This document shows positions 1 through 9,617 of a stretch of DNA of 47,949 bases, in pieces. How positions within the stretch are numbered: the stretch's first letter is position 1; the number at the start of each line of letters is the position of its first letter. The DNA comes from Bacteroidales bacterium (GTDB lineage: Bacteria > Bacteroidota > Bacteroidia > Bacteroidales > UBA932). The translations under genes and the position numbers were made by a program. The stretch spans positions 1-47,949 of the forward strand of contig JAFVVN010000046.1 in assembly GCA_017502125.1 (NCBI GenBank), written 5' to 3'. The notes beneath the pieces were generated by a model that was not told the DNA's origin, ran no database searches, and was given only the letters and a program-made list of their open reading frames with translations.

Positions 1-105
1 CGTAACTACACATGGACCAGCCTCAATAACGGTGCATGGAATATTCTTTCCATCAGCACCGAAAACGGAAGTCATTCCGATTTTCTTTCCAATTAATCCA
101 GGCAT
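1..105 (-). CDS. rplC: 50S ribosomal protein L3, N-terminal 35 codons (cut by window edge)
   Basis: The first 35 residues begin [15 protein letters not shown] and continue to a [11 protein letters not shown] stretch, the conserved start of bacterial L3. The ATG is at 105 and the frame is open to base 1; the rest lies outside the window. L3 binds 23S rRNA and is an early assembly protein of the large subunit. Its usual upstream neighbour, rpsJ, is not adjacent here but at the far right end of the window. A promoter-like motif lies about 60 bases upstream, so the gene seems to start its own transcription unit. The identification is firm despite the short length. Confidence 0.95.
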   Translation of the reverse strand, partial: MPGLIGKKIGMTSVFGADGKNIPCTVIEAGPCVVT

Positions 106-166
106 TGGTTTGTTTAATTAATTGATTATAAATAATTTACACTCCGCAACACATTTTTGCGGGCTG

Positions 167-199
167 CAAATATACGACTATTATTTTAATTTTCAACAA
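167..199 (-). promoter_or_regulatory. Bacteroidota-type promoter for rplC
   Basis: Read on the minus strand, TATATTTG (167-174) matches the TAnnTTTG -7 consensus. TTG triplets lie at 194-199, about 19 bases upstream, where the -33 TTTG element is expected. The surroundings are AT-rich. Transcription would start near 160, leaving a leader of about 55 bases. Expected if rplC no longer shares the rpsJ transcript. Inferred from motif and spacing. Confidence 0.6.
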
Positions 200-316
200 T
201 TTACAGAAAATTTTTGTTGATAACTTTTTCTGCCCAGCCACCTCACCCGACACGGATATGTTCCACCGGCTTCGTGGATTAGAGTCGAAAAGATTCTGAA
301 TGACAGGGAAAATGAC

Positions 317-324
317 TATCTTTG
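317..324 (+). promoter_or_regulatory. Probable -7 box for the dacA-mutS2 cluster
   Basis: TATCTTTG fits the TAnnTTTG consensus; no clear TTTG is seen at -33. A start site near 331 would exclude the ATGs at 300 and 312 as dacA initiators and favour 348. Confidence 0.5.
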
Positions 325-347
325 CGCAGATATATAATATATGGTAT

Positions 348-1157
348 ATGGCACTCGCTGTTTTCGGCTTCCTGCAACTGTCCATTGCGGACATCCTCGA
401 CATACTCCTGTTGGGACTCATCATATTCTTCCTGTTCAGATGGATCAGGGGATCTTCCGCAATGAGCATCTTTGTGGCAATCGTGTCGCTCTATGTGATA
501 CGGGTGCTGGTTTCAGCCTTCAACATGAGACTCATGACAGCCATCATGGACATGGTGCTGGACGTCGGAATGCTGGCGCTCATCGTGATATTCCAGCCGG
601 AAATCAGGAAGTTCCTGATCAGGCTCGGCAACCGATACATGAACAGCACCAAAGGAAAGGCCATCCTGGACAGGATCACAGGAAAGGTGAACAAGAAAAC
701 CCTGGCAAGTTCAGAAGCGGTGAATGACCTGACCGAGGCCTGCAGAAGAATGTCGGAAGAGAAGACGGGAGCCCTCATCGTGATTGCCCATAAGAATCCT
801 CTGGAGGAGGTCATCAGCACCGGAGACAGGATTGATGCCGCCATACACCGACGCCTGATCATGAACCTGTTCTTCAAGAACTCTCCGCTTCATGACGGCG
901 CATTGGTCATTGCAGGCGGCAGGATCGTGGCAGTCAGATGTACTTTGCCGATCACCGAAAACAAGAACCTCCCTGCCAACTACGGGATGAGACACAAGGC
1001 TGCAATCGGAATCACCGAGGAAAGCGACGCTGATGTCGTGGTGGTATCGGAAGAGACAGGCAGGATATCGTTCGTAAAGGGAGGAAGTGTCACGACCATT
1101 CAGAACATAAACGAACTTAAGCTTCTCCTGACAGAGTCATTGGGAGAAGATCAGTAG
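348..1157 (+). CDS. dacA: Membrane-anchored diadenylate cyclase (CdaA/DacA type)
   Basis: Makes c-di-AMP from two ATP. A hydrophobic N-terminus (about residues 8-45) precedes a DisA_N catalytic domain. The domain shows the SPLHDGALVI motif (the DGA site) and, further on, GMRHKAAIGITEES, the place of the usual RHR motif, with Lys as third residue. With the ATG at 348 the protein has 269 residues, the normal CdaA size. Longer in-frame starts at 300 and 312 exist, but a -7 box overlaps that region and homologues begin close to the ADILDILLLG segment. It is first in a plus-strand cluster, 14 bases before mutS2. Family assignment is firm; the start is an inference. Confidence 0.9.
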   Translation: MALAVFGFLQLSIADILDILLLGLIIFFLFRWIRGSSAMSIFVAIVSLYVIRVLVSAFNMRLMTAIMDMVLDVGMLALIVIFQPEIRKFLIRLGNRYMNSTKGKAILDRITGKVNKKTLASSEAVNDLTEACRRMSEEKTGALIVIAHKNPLEEVISTGDRIDAAIHRRLIMNLFFKNSPLHDGALVIAGGRIVAVRCTLPITENKNLPANYGMRHKAAIGITEESDADVVVVSEETGRISFVKGGSVTTIQNINELKLLLTESLGEDQ

Positions 1158-1163
1158 AGGAGG
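1158..1163 (+). promoter_or_regulatory. Strong Shine-Dalgarno for mutS2
   Basis: AGGAGG lies 8 bases before the TTG at 1172. It decides this rare start codon, as no in-frame ATG sits near the N-terminus. Such strong SD sites are uncommon in Bacteroidota. Confidence 0.65.
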
Positions 1164-1171
1164 AGTGAATA

Positions 1172-3715
1172 TTGAACCGAATTGACACAAGACTGGAGCA
1201 GAAGATAGGATTCGACCGCATCAGGAGGATCATATCAGACAAGTGTTCCACCACATATGCAGCCGACAGGGCGGCAGAGGAGACCTTTTCCGACAATGCC
1301 GCAGAAATCCGCAAGAGGCTGCTTCTGACTGACGAGATGAGGCTGATCATGATGTTCGAGGACAGTTTCCCGTCAGGAGGATTCATCGATTGCATCGATT
1401 TCCTGAAGCCGCTCGAGAGGAGTTCTTCAGCCATAGACCTCATATCGCTCAGAAAGCTCAAGACCATGCTTGAGACCCTTAGGAAGGTCACCGGATTCTT
1501 TGACGGAGTGAAGGATGAAGTCTACCCCAGCCTCAAGCGGATGAACGCACACATCCTGAATTTCCCGGAGGTTCTGCGAAGGATAGAAGGCATTCTGGAC
1601 CGATATGGAGACGTCAGGGACACCGCTTCGGATGCGTTATACGAGATACGCAGGTCCCTGCGGGAGAAGGAGGGAGCCATATCGAGGAGGATGAGCGCCA
1701 TCCTGAAGAAGGCACAGGAGGAAGGAATCGTGGACAGCGATGCCGGAGTCTCCATACGTGACGGAAAGATGCTGATACCGGTGAGTGCAGGCAACAAGAA
1801 GAGGATAGCCGGATTCATATATGACGAGTCAGCCACAGGAAAGACGGCCTTCATAGAACCTGCCGAGGTGGTGGAGCTCGACAATCAGATAAAGGAACTC
1901 AGATTTTCAGAGCAGCGCGAGATCATGCGTATCCTCTTTGAGTTCACCGAATTCCTCAGGCCATATATCCCGGACCTTCTGGATGCGGCAAGATATCTCG
2001 GAGAGATAGACTTCCTCATGGCCAAGGCGCAGGTGGCTCTGGACTTCATAGCCGGAATGCCTGTGATTTCGGACAACGGAGAGATGAACCTGCGAAAGGC
2101 CCGCCATCCGCTCCTGGAGAGGACTCTCCGCAAGGAAAAGAAGGAGATCGTTCCGCTGACCGCGACTCTTACGCCACAGAAGCACATACTTCTGATCTCC
2201 GGACCGAATGCCGGAGGAAAGTCGGTCTGCCTGAAGACGGTGGGACTGCTTCAGTATATGTTCCAGTGGGGAATGCTGATTCCGACATCCGAGACTTCGG
2301 AGATGCTGGTGTTCGACCGGATCATGGTGGATATCGGAGACGACCAGTCCATAGACAACGACCTCAGTACATACAGTTCGTTCCTCGTGAACATGAAGGA
2401 GATGCTGGCCAAGGCCGACAGCCGCACGCTGGTGCTCATCGACGAGTTCGGTTCCGGAACGGAGCCGGCCGCCGGAGGAGCCATTGCAGAGGCCATTCTG
2501 AGCGAGCTGGACAGCAGGGGAACCTACGGAGTGATAACCACTCACTACACCAACCTCAAGCTCTACGCCTCATCGGGAGAGACCGGAGTTATGAACGGAG
2601 CCATGATGTTCGACGTGAAGAACATAGCTCCCATGTTCAAGCTGGAGATGGGACTTCCGGGCAATTCCTTTGCGTTCGAACTGGCACGCAAGATGGGACT
2701 GCCGGAGAACATCATCAAGGATGCCGAGACCCGCGCCGGAGAGGAGTTCGTGGGAATAGAACGCAACCTGAGGAAGATTGCCAGGAACAGGAAGGCCCTG
2801 GATGAGAAGCTGGAAAGGATAAAGCACACCGACAAGACTCTGGAGAGCATCACTGACAAATATCAGAAGGAGCTCCAGCAGATCAAGCAGATGAAGAAGA
2901 ACATCCTTGACGAGGCCAGGAAGGAGGCAGAGGAAATCATCAAGGGTGCCAACAGGCAGGTGGAGAATACCATCAAGACCATCAAGGAGTCCCAGGCCGA
3001 GAAGTCAAAGACCCAGGTGGCGAGAAAGGAACTTCAGGGTTTCATGTCACTTCTGGCTGCCAAAAAGGAAAAGGAGCAGAAGGAGAAGGAGGATTATATA
3101 GAGCGTAAGATCAAGCAGCTGGATGCGCGTAAGGAAAGACAGAAGCAGCGCAAGGCACAGAAAGCAGACGACAAGGCTGCCCAGGAGATGCGCGAGCAGA
3201 TGGCTGAACAGCAGAGGATCGAGGCTTTCAGGTCAGCGCCTCTGAAGGTTGGAGAAAAGGTGAGGGTGAAGGAGAACGGAATGGTGGGAGAGGTGCAGAA
3301 GGTGTCTGCCAAGGCTGTGATGGTGGCTATAGGCAACATCTCGAGCAAGATGCCGCTTGACAAGGTGGAGAGAATCACATCCAACGAGTTCAAGAGTGCG
3401 GTGAAGGAGACTGCAAGACCTGTGACCACTACCATGAAGATGGACAGTTCCATCTCTGAGCGCAAGCTGAATTTCAAGATGGAGATAGACCTCCGCGGTG
3501 AAAGGCTGAACGACGCGCTGGAAAAGGTGATGCACTATGTCGATGATGCCATTATGGTGGGGGCTCCAAGCGTAAGGATAATCCACGGAAAAGGTACGGG
3601 AGTGCTTCGTGATGAGATTCAGAAATATCTCAGGACCACGCCGGGTGTGGCCTCGGTTCGGGATGAGCATATACAGTTCGGAGGAACAGGAGTAACGATT
3701 GTAAATTTCGAATAG
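1172..3715 (+). CDS. mutS2: MutS2-family ATPase with C-terminal Smr endonuclease domain
   Basis: 847 residues with TTG start. In order: an N-terminal MutS core/clamp region; an ABC-type ATPase with Walker A GPNAGGKS (344-351) and Walker B VLIDEFGSGTEP (about 421-432); a long Lys/Glu/Gln-rich coiled coil (about 520-690); a KOW-like segment (about 690-735); and an Smr domain (about 770-847) with IDLRGERL and HGKGTGVLR. MutS2 proteins act in suppression of recombination or in rescue of collided ribosomes; which applies here cannot be told from sequence. It lacks the N-terminal mismatch-recognition domain of MutS. Full length, no breaks. Co-directional with dacA. Confidence 0.95.
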   Translation: MNRIDTRLEQKIGFDRIRRIISDKCSTTYAADRAAEETFSDNAAEIRKRLLLTDEMRLIMMFEDSFPSGGFIDCIDFLKPLERSSSAIDLISLRKLKTMLETLRKVTGFFDGVKDEVYPSLKRMNAHILNFPEVLRRIEGILDRYGDVRDTASDALYEIRRSLREKEGAISRRMSAILKKAQEEGIVDSDAGVSIRDGKMLIPVSAGNKKRIAGFIYDESATGKTAFIEPAEVVELDNQIKELRFSEQREIMRILFEFTEFLRPYIPDLLDAARYLGEIDFLMAKAQVALDFIAGMPVISDNGEMNLRKARHPLLERTLRKEKKEIVPLTATLTPQKHILLISGPNAGGKSVCLKTVGLLQYMFQWGMLIPTSETSEMLVFDRIMVDIGDDQSIDNDLSTYSSFLVNMKEMLAKADSRTLVLIDEFGSGTEPAAGGAIAEAILSELDSRGTYGVITTHYTNLKLYASSGETGVMNGAMMFDVKNIAPMFKLEMGLPGNSFAFELARKMGLPENIIKDAETRAGEEFVGIERNLRKIARNRKALDEKLERIKHTDKTLESITDKYQKELQQIKQMKKNILDEARKEAEEIIKGANRQVENTIKTIKESQAEKSKTQVARKELQGFMSLLAAKKEKEQKEKEDYIERKIKQLDARKERQKQRKAQKADDKAAQEMREQMAEQQRIEAFRSAPLKVGEKVRVKENGMVGEVQKVSAKAVMVAIGNISSKMPLDKVERITSNEFKSAVKETARPVTTTMKMDSSISERKLNFKMEIDLRGERLNDALEKVMHYVDDAIMVGAPSVRIIHGKGTGVLRDEIQKYLRTTPGVASVRDEHIQFGGTGVTIVNFE

Positions 3716-3763
3716 AGATTTCGAAACAGACGATAACATTGAAGCATCTATAAAATATTGAAT

Positions 3764-4210
3764 ATGAAAGCAATATTGAAAAAGACATTTGTCGGAGGCA
3801 TCGCACTTGGAGCAGTTGCAGCCTTCGCATTCCTTGTAGGAAACGGCTGCAATGGCAGCCGGAGCGCAGAAATGGGACCTGCTGAAGTCGTGGAGGCATT
3901 CAACAGGGCGGTCACTGCAGGTGATTTCGACAAGGCATCCGAGCTCTGTGACACAGTCGCGATGAAGGACTATCTGGAGAGCTACAAAGAAGCATGGGAC
4001 ACACTCAATGCGGAAGACAGCACCATTCTGTCCATTGCGTCATCCATTCTCGAAAAGGCTGTGATCAAGGTAGAAGATGTCAAGAAAGAGGGAGACAAAA
4101 GAGTGGTCCTGTACTCCCTTGAAGCTGACGGACACAGCAAGACAAGGAAAGCAGTTGTAAGGAAAGAGGAGGGAGCATGGAGGGTGGAAATGATATCAGA
4201 CGCTCAGTAG
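3764..4210 (+). CDS. Small lipoprotein, DUF4878-like
   Basis: 148 residues: a hydrophobic signal segment ends at a cysteine (FLVGNGC), a loose lipobox, followed by a compact region with an AVTAGDFDKASELCD helix and a KEEGAWRVEM strand. This matches the NTF2-like fold of DUF4878 lipoproteins, common in Bacteroidota and of unknown function. ATG 3764 is preferred over the in-frame TTG at 3758. Its end overlaps the yraN start by 34 bases, suggesting translational coupling. Family call is moderately sure. Confidence 0.75.
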   Translation: MKAILKKTFVGGIALGAVAAFAFLVGNGCNGSRSAEMGPAEVVEAFNRAVTAGDFDKASELCDTVAMKDYLESYKEAWDTLNAEDSTILSIASSILEKAVIKVEDVKKEGDKRVVLYSLEADGHSKTRKAVVRKEEGAWRVEMISDAQ

Positions 4211-4566
4211 GGCAGCTGGGAGAGGACATTGCCTGCAGGTTCCTCACGGAATCAGGGCATACCATCCTGGAGAGGAACTGGAGAGGCGGACATCTTGAGG
4301 TGGATATAATCTCATTTGATGCGGATGGAATACATTTTGTAGAGGTGAAGGCCCGTCGTGAAAACATCCAGGCTCCCCCGCAGGATAACGTGGGATGGCA
4401 GAAGCAGAAAAACATAGCAAAGGCGGCACAGGCATTCCTCAGAAGCGGCAAGGGACGTCCGTACGGAAGTCATGAATGCTTCTTCGACATAGTGGCAGTG
4501 ACCTTCACACAGAACGGACACAGCATAGAATGGATACAACAAGCCTATATACCAATGTACAAATAA
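4177..4566 (+). CDS. yraN: YraN/UPF0102 family putative nuclease
   Basis: 129 residues with the family pattern: GQLGEDIACRFL near the N-terminus, then GHLEVDIISFDADGIHFVEVKAR, a PD-(D/E)xK nuclease core (D of EVD, E and K of EVK). The family resembles Holliday-junction resolvases; a physiological role is not settled. A GAGGAGGGA ribosome site (4166-4174) precedes the ATG at 4177, which is inside the end of the preceding lipoprotein gene. Normal length for the family. Confidence 0.92.
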   Translation: MEGGNDIRRSVGQLGEDIACRFLTESGHTILERNWRGGHLEVDIISFDADGIHFVEVKARRENIQAPPQDNVGWQKQKNIAKAAQAFLRSGKGRPYGSHECFFDIVAVTFTQNGHSIEWIQQAYIPMYK

Positions 4567-4573
4567 ACAAAAC

Positions 4574-5674
4574 ATGATGAACAGAGATAATTGCTATTGC
4601 GTGATAATGGCCGGAGGATCCGGAACAAGATTCTGGCCTGTCAGCAGGGCGGCAAAACCAAAACAGTTTCTTGACATTACCGGCACCGGAAAGACATTTC
4701 TGCGCCAGACATATGAGAGATTCCTGAATATCGTCCCTCAGGAAAACATCCTTGTTGTGACTGCGGAAAGATATCGCGATCTGGTGAAGGAGAGCATTCC
4801 CGAGCTCGAGGACAGGAACCTCCTCATGGAACCATATTCAAGAAACACAGCCCCATGTATAGCATATGCGACCTATACCCTCCTGAAGAGGAATCCTCAG
4901 GCCCAGATGGTGGTGACGCCTTCGGACCATATGATCGATGACGAGGATCTCTTTGTGGAAACGGTGACCAAGGCCTTCGAGCATGTGGAGAACAACGATG
5001 TGCTGATGACTCTGGGAATAGCTCCCACCAGACCTGACACCAATTACGGATATGTCCAGGCATGCGGAGGCAGGGACGCGTTCATCAACGGAGAGCCGAC
5101 CCCGGTCAAGACCTTCACAGAGAAGCCTGACAGAGCTCTGGCCCAGGTGTTCATCGACACAGGTGAATTCTTCTGGAATGCCGGTATCTTCATATGGAAG
5201 GCATCAGTGATCCGCAAGGAAATGGAAAAGCATCTGCCGGAAGTGACAGGACTTTTCACAGGTTGGGAAAGGGCTCTGGACACTCCGATAGAGGGTGAAT
5301 TCATTGCAGGGGCATTCACGGACTGCCTCAACATTTCCATCGACTATGGCGTGATGGAGAAGACCGACAGGGCTTGGATATACCCGGCCAAATTCGGATG
5401 GACAGATATCGGGACATGGGAGTCCTTATATAATTATATGCCGGGGAAAGACCCTATGGGAAATTCTCTTGATGCGGAAAAGGTCATGCTGGAGGAGGCA
5501 GGCAACCTGATGGTGGTGTCTCCGGAGAAGAAGAAGCTCGTGGCCATCTGCGGACTTGACAACTACATCGTGGTGGACACAGACGACGTGCTCCTCATAT
5601 GCCCGAAGGATGACAAGAAGTTCAAGGATTTCATATCAGGCATAGGAATGCCGGAATACGAAAAATACAGGTAA
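4574..5674 (+). CDS. manC: Mannose-1-phosphate guanylyltransferase
   Basis: Converts mannose-1-phosphate and GTP to GDP-mannose in the cytoplasm, feeding mannosylated glycans and GDP-fucose. The N-terminal nucleotidyltransferase signature GGSGTRFWPVSRAAKPKQF (about 14-32) is present, as are TPSDHMI, NYGYVQ, FTEKPD and FFWNAGIF. At 366 residues it has only the transferase domain, without the C-terminal isomerase half of bifunctional ManC/AlgA. It starts ATGATG, 7 bases after yraN. The surrounding cluster is housekeeping rather than capsule-related. Confidence 0.92.
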   Translation: MMNRDNCYCVIMAGGSGTRFWPVSRAAKPKQFLDITGTGKTFLRQTYERFLNIVPQENILVVTAERYRDLVKESIPELEDRNLLMEPYSRNTAPCIAYATYTLLKRNPQAQMVVTPSDHMIDDEDLFVETVTKAFEHVENNDVLMTLGIAPTRPDTNYGYVQACGGRDAFINGEPTPVKTFTEKPDRALAQVFIDTGEFFWNAGIFIWKASVIRKEMEKHLPEVTGLFTGWERALDTPIEGEFIAGAFTDCLNISIDYGVMEKTDRAWIYPAKFGWTDIGTWESLYNYMPGKDPMGNSLDAEKVMLEEAGNLMVVSPEKKKLVAICGLDNYIVVDTDDVLLICPKDDKKFKDFISGIGMPEYEKYR

Positions 5675-5713
5675 CCTGCCCTGAAATCGGGGACCTATCA
5701 AAAAACAATAATC

Positions 5714-6166
5714 ATGGAATTGGAAAAGAAGATACAGGCCGACATGGTGGCTGCCATGAAGGCAAAGGAGGCGGTGCGTCTGGCATCACTCAGAGCGATA
5801 AAGGCTGCAATCATGCTGGCAAAGACAGCAGAGGGAGCTACCGGAGAGGTCAGCGACCAGGAAGTCGTGAAGATAATCCAGAAACTGGTGAAGCAGCGCA
5901 AGGAGAGCGCACAGCAGTACACCGCTGCCGGACGCCCGGAGCTGGCAGAGAACGAACTTGCGGAGGCCGCAGAAATGGAGGTATATCTTCCTAAGCAGCT
6001 CAGCGAGGCTGAAGTGGAAGCGGAACTCGTCAAGATCATTGCAGAGGTGGGCGCAAGCCAGCCTTCAGACATGGGCAAGGTCATGGGAGTCGCCACAAAA
6101 CGCCTCGCAGGACTCGCAGAAGGACGTCTCATCTCAACTCTTGTGAAGAAACTCCTCACAAAGTAG
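5714..6166 (+). CDS. yqeY: GatB/YqeY domain protein
   Basis: 150 residues matching YqeY over the full length: MVAAMKAKEAVRLASLRAI near the start, KQRKESAQQY, a helix with EVYLPKQLSEAEVEAE and the end segment SDMGKVMGVATKRLAG. The fold resembles the tRNA-binding tail of GatB and has been suggested to bind tRNA or assist amidotransferases; the exact function is unknown. It is the last gene of the plus-strand cluster, 39 bases after manC and just before a terminator. Confidence 0.9.
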   Translation: MELEKKIQADMVAAMKAKEAVRLASLRAIKAAIMLAKTAEGATGEVSDQEVVKIIQKLVKQRKESAQQYTAAGRPELAENELAEAAEMEVYLPKQLSEAEVEAELVKIIAEVGASQPSDMGKVMGVATKRLAGLAEGRLISTLVKKLLTK

Positions 6167-6192
6167 CTGCCGGATCTCCATCACAACACACA

Positions 6193-6246
6193 GGACCGTC
6201 CCTACAAGAAATGTGATTTTTTGTGGGGACGGTCGCATTTTTTGGG
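6193..6246 (+). terminator. Rho-independent terminator after yqeY
   Basis: GACCGTCCC (6194-6202) pairs with GGGACGGTC (6226-6234), followed by GCATTTTTT. It closes the dacA-yqeY cluster. Confidence 0.85.
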
Positions 6247-6275
6247 GTAAAGTGTAGTTTTTTTCTTTTTTTTTC

Positions 6276-6283
6276 TACCTTTG
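6276..6283 (+). promoter_or_regulatory. -7 box for the barrel-potABCD operon
   Basis: TACCTTTG matches TAnnTTTG, after a T-rich tract; the -33 element is unclear. A start near 6290 gives a leader of about 100 bases before the ATG at 6391. Confidence 0.6.
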
Positions 6284-6390
6284 TTTGCTGAATAAAGCGA
6301 TTATGAGTTCTCGGATGGACTTATGACCGCTTTTTCACATAAAAGTCTAACCTTAACATATCTTTATGTACTTTACCGTTGGTTAAATAG

Positions 6391-7449
6391 ATGAGGAGAT
6401 TTTTTGTCTTTTTGGGGGTTGTCTTCATGACAATCGGCTCTGCGGTCAGAGCGCAGGAAGTTGATAGTATGGCGCCATTGCAGAAGTCATCCTGGGGGGA
6501 TGCAAAAAACGCGGATATAACTGAATATATCCCTGAAATATCGATTGATATGAGGGGCGGATATAGACAGGATTTCGCAGAGAATGCCGGTCGTTTCTAT
6601 GGCGACGGTCTTTATTTGGATATAAACGGTAAAATAAGTCCACACTTTTCATACAGTCTGAACCAGAGGCTGGCCTCGTCATATTACGAGGACAACTCCG
6701 GATTCGAAGGCACCAACTGGCTGACTCTCACCTATGAAGTCGGCAGTTTCGCATTCACGGCCGGCAAGGATGCCCTCCTTGTGGGAAGCTTCGAATATGA
6801 TGCATACGACCTGGACACCTACTACGACATGAACTCCATGTTCTACAACATGCTGGACTGCTGGCAGTGGGGCGTGTCGGCCGCGTGGTATCCTTCGGAC
6901 AGCCATGAGGTGATCGTCCAGGCGGCGAACTCCCCTTTCTCATATGGAGAGCCGAACCTCTTCGCATATGCAGTTGCATGGAGGGGATACTGGGACTGCT
7001 ATGAGTCATACTGGACAGCCGACATGTGGCAGTTCGAAAAAGGAAGATATGTCAAGGCGCTGAACCTCGGAAACAGGTTCTATGTCGGAGACTTCACTAT
7101 AGACCTGGAATATATGACAAGGGCGGCAAATGTGAAAGGACTTTTCACTCAAGACTTTACAGCCCTTGTAGCACCATCCTATGAATGGGAATGGGGCCGT
7201 GCCTTCGCAAAATTCGGATACGAGCATGTGGCGGAAGACCTCCCTTATGAACTGGCCTATGACGCTGGAAACCATATGTTCTACGGCGCAGGACTCGAGT
7301 TCTTCCCTCTCAAGGGAGACAAGGATGTGAGGGTCCATGCGGCCTGGTCTTCCAGCAACTGGGGACTGAACACGCTCGACATAGGCCTGACCTGGAAATT
7401 CGACATCACAGGCGCTGCCAGACACCTTTTCGGAAAACTTGACAAATAA
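6391..7449 (+). CDS. Outer-membrane beta-barrel protein, putative porin
   Basis: 352 residues. A signal peptide ([22 protein letters not shown]) is followed by many short aromatic-rich strands alternating with acidic/glycine turns, such as [15 protein letters not shown] and [13 protein letters not shown]. It ends in [20 protein letters not shown]. The pattern is that of an outer-membrane barrel. No named family is recognised with certainty. It is the first gene of the unit and ends 16 bases before the potA start chosen here, so it may let polyamines or a related substrate cross the outer membrane for PotABCD. That role is inferred from context only. Confidence 0.75.
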   Translation: MRRFFVFLGVVFMTIGSAVRAQEVDSMAPLQKSSWGDAKNADITEYIPEISIDMRGGYRQDFAENAGRFYGDGLYLDINGKISPHFSYSLNQRLASSYYEDNSGFEGTNWLTLTYEVGSFAFTAGKDALLVGSFEYDAYDLDTYYDMNSMFYNMLDCWQWGVSAAWYPSDSHEVIVQAANSPFSYGEPNLFAYAVAWRGYWDCYESYWTADMWQFEKGRYVKALNLGNRFYVGDFTIDLEYMTRAANVKGLFTQDFTALVAPSYEWEWGRAFAKFGYEHVAEDLPYELAYDAGNHMFYGAGLEFFPLKGDKDVRVHAAWSSSNWGLNTLDIGLTWKFDITGAARHLFGKLDK

Positions 7450-7465
7450 ACCTAACCTGACCGGA

Positions 7466-8854
7466 ATGAAAAATACAGAGAACATCATTGAGATTAAGAA
7501 TATATCCAAGAGCTTCGGTGACAAACGCATACTCAACGACGTGAGCATCTCAGTCAAGAGAGGAGAGTTCCTCACCCTCCTCGGTCCATCCGGCTGCGGA
7601 AAGACCACTCTGCTGCGTATACTCGCAGGATTCGGCACAGCTGACTCCGGAGAGATACTCATCAACGGCAAGGACATCACCGACATGCCTCCGCATGAGC
7701 GCCCTGTGAACACCGTGTTCCAGCGCTATGCCCTCTTCCCACATCTCGACGTGTACGAGAACATCGCCTTCGGACTGAAGCTCCAGAAGGTGCCTACCGA
7801 CGAGATCGACAGGAGGGTGCGCCGTGTGCTCAAGATGGTGAGCATGACCGACTACGAGGACAGGGATGTGGACTCGCTCTCAGGCGGACAGCAGCAGCGC
7901 GTGGCCATTGCCAGGGCCATAGTGAACGAGCCTAAGGTGCTGCTCCTGGACGAACCGCTCTCGGCCCTTGACCTCAAGATGCGTAAGGACATGCAGATCG
8001 AGCTCAAGGAAATGCACAGAAAGCTCGGAATCACCTTCATCTACGTGACCCATGACCAGGAGGAGGCCCTCACGCTTTCCGACACCATAGTCGTGTTCGA
8101 TGACGGAAACATCCAGCAGATAGGAACACCTACCGACATATACAACGAACCTCAGAACTCCTTCGTGGCCGACTTCATCGGAGAATCCAACATCCTCAAC
8201 GGCAGGATGATCAAGGACAGGCTTGTGGAGTTTGCAGGACATGAATTCGAATGCGTGGACGAAGGATTCGGAGAAGATGTGGATGTGGATGTCGTGGTCC
8301 GTCCTGAGGACATATATATCATGAACAGGCTCGAAGGAGCCCAGTTCACCGCCAAGGTGAAGTCATGCACCTTCAAGGGAGTGCACTATGAGATGTTCGT
8401 TGACACTGACAAGGGATATGAGCTCATGATCCAGGACTATAACGCCTTCGAGCCGGAGTCTGAAGTGGGTCTGATCATCAGGCCTGCCGACATCCAGGTC
8501 ATGCATAAGGAGAGGACATGCAACACCTTCGATGCTGAAATCATCAGCGAGGACCGTGTGAAGTTCCTTAACACGGAGTGGGAGTGCAAGCCTCAGACCA
8601 AGTTTGCTGCTGGAGAGAAGGTCAAGGTGGAGGTCAAGTTCTCCAAGGTGGAACTCATCGACCATCCTGAGGAGGGAACTCTCGCCGGAGAGGTTCATTT
8701 CCTTCTATATAAAGGTGACCACTACCATCTGACCATCAGGACCGAGGACAGGGACGACATCTGGGTGGACACAAACGACATCTGGGACAAGGGCGACCTT
8801 GTGGGTATCAACATTGCTCCTAAGGACATCAAGATAATCAAGTGCGATGAATAA
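7466..8854 (+). CDS. potA: Spermidine/putrescine ABC transporter, ATP-binding subunit
   Basis: Energises polyamine import with PotB, PotC and PotD. Walker A GPSGCGKT (40-47), ABC signature LSGGQQQR (from 138), Walker [12 protein letters not shown] (about 158-168) and the H-loop YVTHDQEEA are all present. At 462 residues it is clearly longer than the roughly 380 usual for PotA. The extra length looks like a second TOBE-like beta module: [10 protein letters not shown] and [11 protein letters not shown] in the first half, then a further segment ending in [11 protein letters not shown]. An in-frame ATG at 7439 would overlap the upstream gene; 7466 is preferred because homology begins just after it. 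The stop overlaps potB. Confidence 0.93.
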   Translation: MKNTENIIEIKNISKSFGDKRILNDVSISVKRGEFLTLLGPSGCGKTTLLRILAGFGTADSGEILINGKDITDMPPHERPVNTVFQRYALFPHLDVYENIAFGLKLQKVPTDEIDRRVRRVLKMVSMTDYEDRDVDSLSGGQQQRVAIARAIVNEPKVLLLDEPLSALDLKMRKDMQIELKEMHRKLGITFIYVTHDQEEALTLSDTIVVFDDGNIQQIGTPTDIYNEPQNSFVADFIGESNILNGRMIKDRLVEFAGHEFECVDEGFGEDVDVDVVVRPEDIYIMNRLEGAQFTAKVKSCTFKGVHYEMFVDTDKGYELMIQDYNAFEPESEVGLIIRPADIQVMHKERTCNTFDAEIISEDRVKFLNTEWECKPQTKFAAGEKVKVEVKFSKVELIDHPEEGTLAGEVHFLLYKGDHYHLTIRTEDRDDIWVDTNDIWDKGDLVGINIAPKDIKIIKCDE

Positions 8855-9614
8855 GAGAAGTACCTGGGCACTGCCCTACGTGATATTTCTGGTGCTGTTT
8901 GTCGCGCTCCCGCTGATCCTGATCATGGTCTATGCCTTCCAGGACGGCAACGGACACTTCACCTTCGGAAATTTCGCCAAATTCTTCACCGACACCGATG
9001 CGATAGAGACTTTTGCCCTGTCGCTTGAAGTGGCGATCGAGAATACGGCTCTGTGCATCCTGCTGGGCTATCCCGCAGCATGGATTCTGGCAAACAAGAA
9101 CCTGAACAGGAGTGCTGTCACCATAGTCCTCTTCATCATGCCGATGTGGATAAACGCCTTGATGAGGACACTGGCCACTGCCGAACTCTTCCATATGCTC
9201 GGCATGCAGCTAGGCAAGGGAACGCTGATCATAGGTATGGTCTATGACTACCTTCCTTTCATGATCTATCCTATATACAACATCCTCGAAAAGATGGACA
9301 AGTCATATTCCGAGGCTGCCTCAGACCTGGGTGCAACCCCATGGCAGGTGTTCTGGAAGGTGCAGGTTCCCCTCTCGATGCCGGGAGTTATCAGCGGAGT
9401 GATGATGGTGTTCATGCCGACGGTCAGCACATTCGCCATATCTGAATTCCTCACCAACAACAAGATAAAGCTCTTCGGTACCATCATCCAGGAGAACATC
9501 AACTCGGGAATGTGGAACTACGGAGCTGCCCTGTCGCTGGTGATGCTGGTGATCATAGGAATAACGAGCCTGCTGCAGGACAATAAGAAGGACGTAAACG
9601 AAGGGAGGGTATAA
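8847..9614 (+). CDS. potB: Spermidine/putrescine ABC transporter permease PotB
   Basis: 255 residues with six predicted membrane helices, beginning with [20 protein letters not shown]. The cytoplasmic EAA loop ([20 protein letters not shown] followed by PLSMPG) is the contact to PotA. It overlaps the potA stop by 8 bases and is followed 3 bases later by potC, so the subunits should be translationally coupled. Confidence 0.93.
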   Translation: MNKRSTWALPYVIFLVLFVALPLILIMVYAFQDGNGHFTFGNFAKFFTDTDAIETFALSLEVAIENTALCILLGYPAAWILANKNLNRSAVTIVLFIMPMWINALMRTLATAELFHMLGMQLGKGTLIIGMVYDYLPFMIYPIYNILEKMDKSYSEAASDLGATPWQVFWKVQVPLSMPGVISGVMMVFMPTVSTFAISEFLTNNKIKLFGTIIQENINSGMWNYGAALSLVMLVIIGITSLLQDNKKDVNEGRV

Positions 9615-9617
9615 GTC

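Noticed and set aside
300-347. Longer N-terminus for dacA
   Set aside because: A -7 box at 317-324 would lie inside the coding region; homologues start nearer the first membrane helix.
137-469. Minus-strand frame of 110 codons over the dacA promoter and start
   Set aside because: Composition unlike a protein, lies over the real dacA N-terminus and both promoter motifs, no family features.
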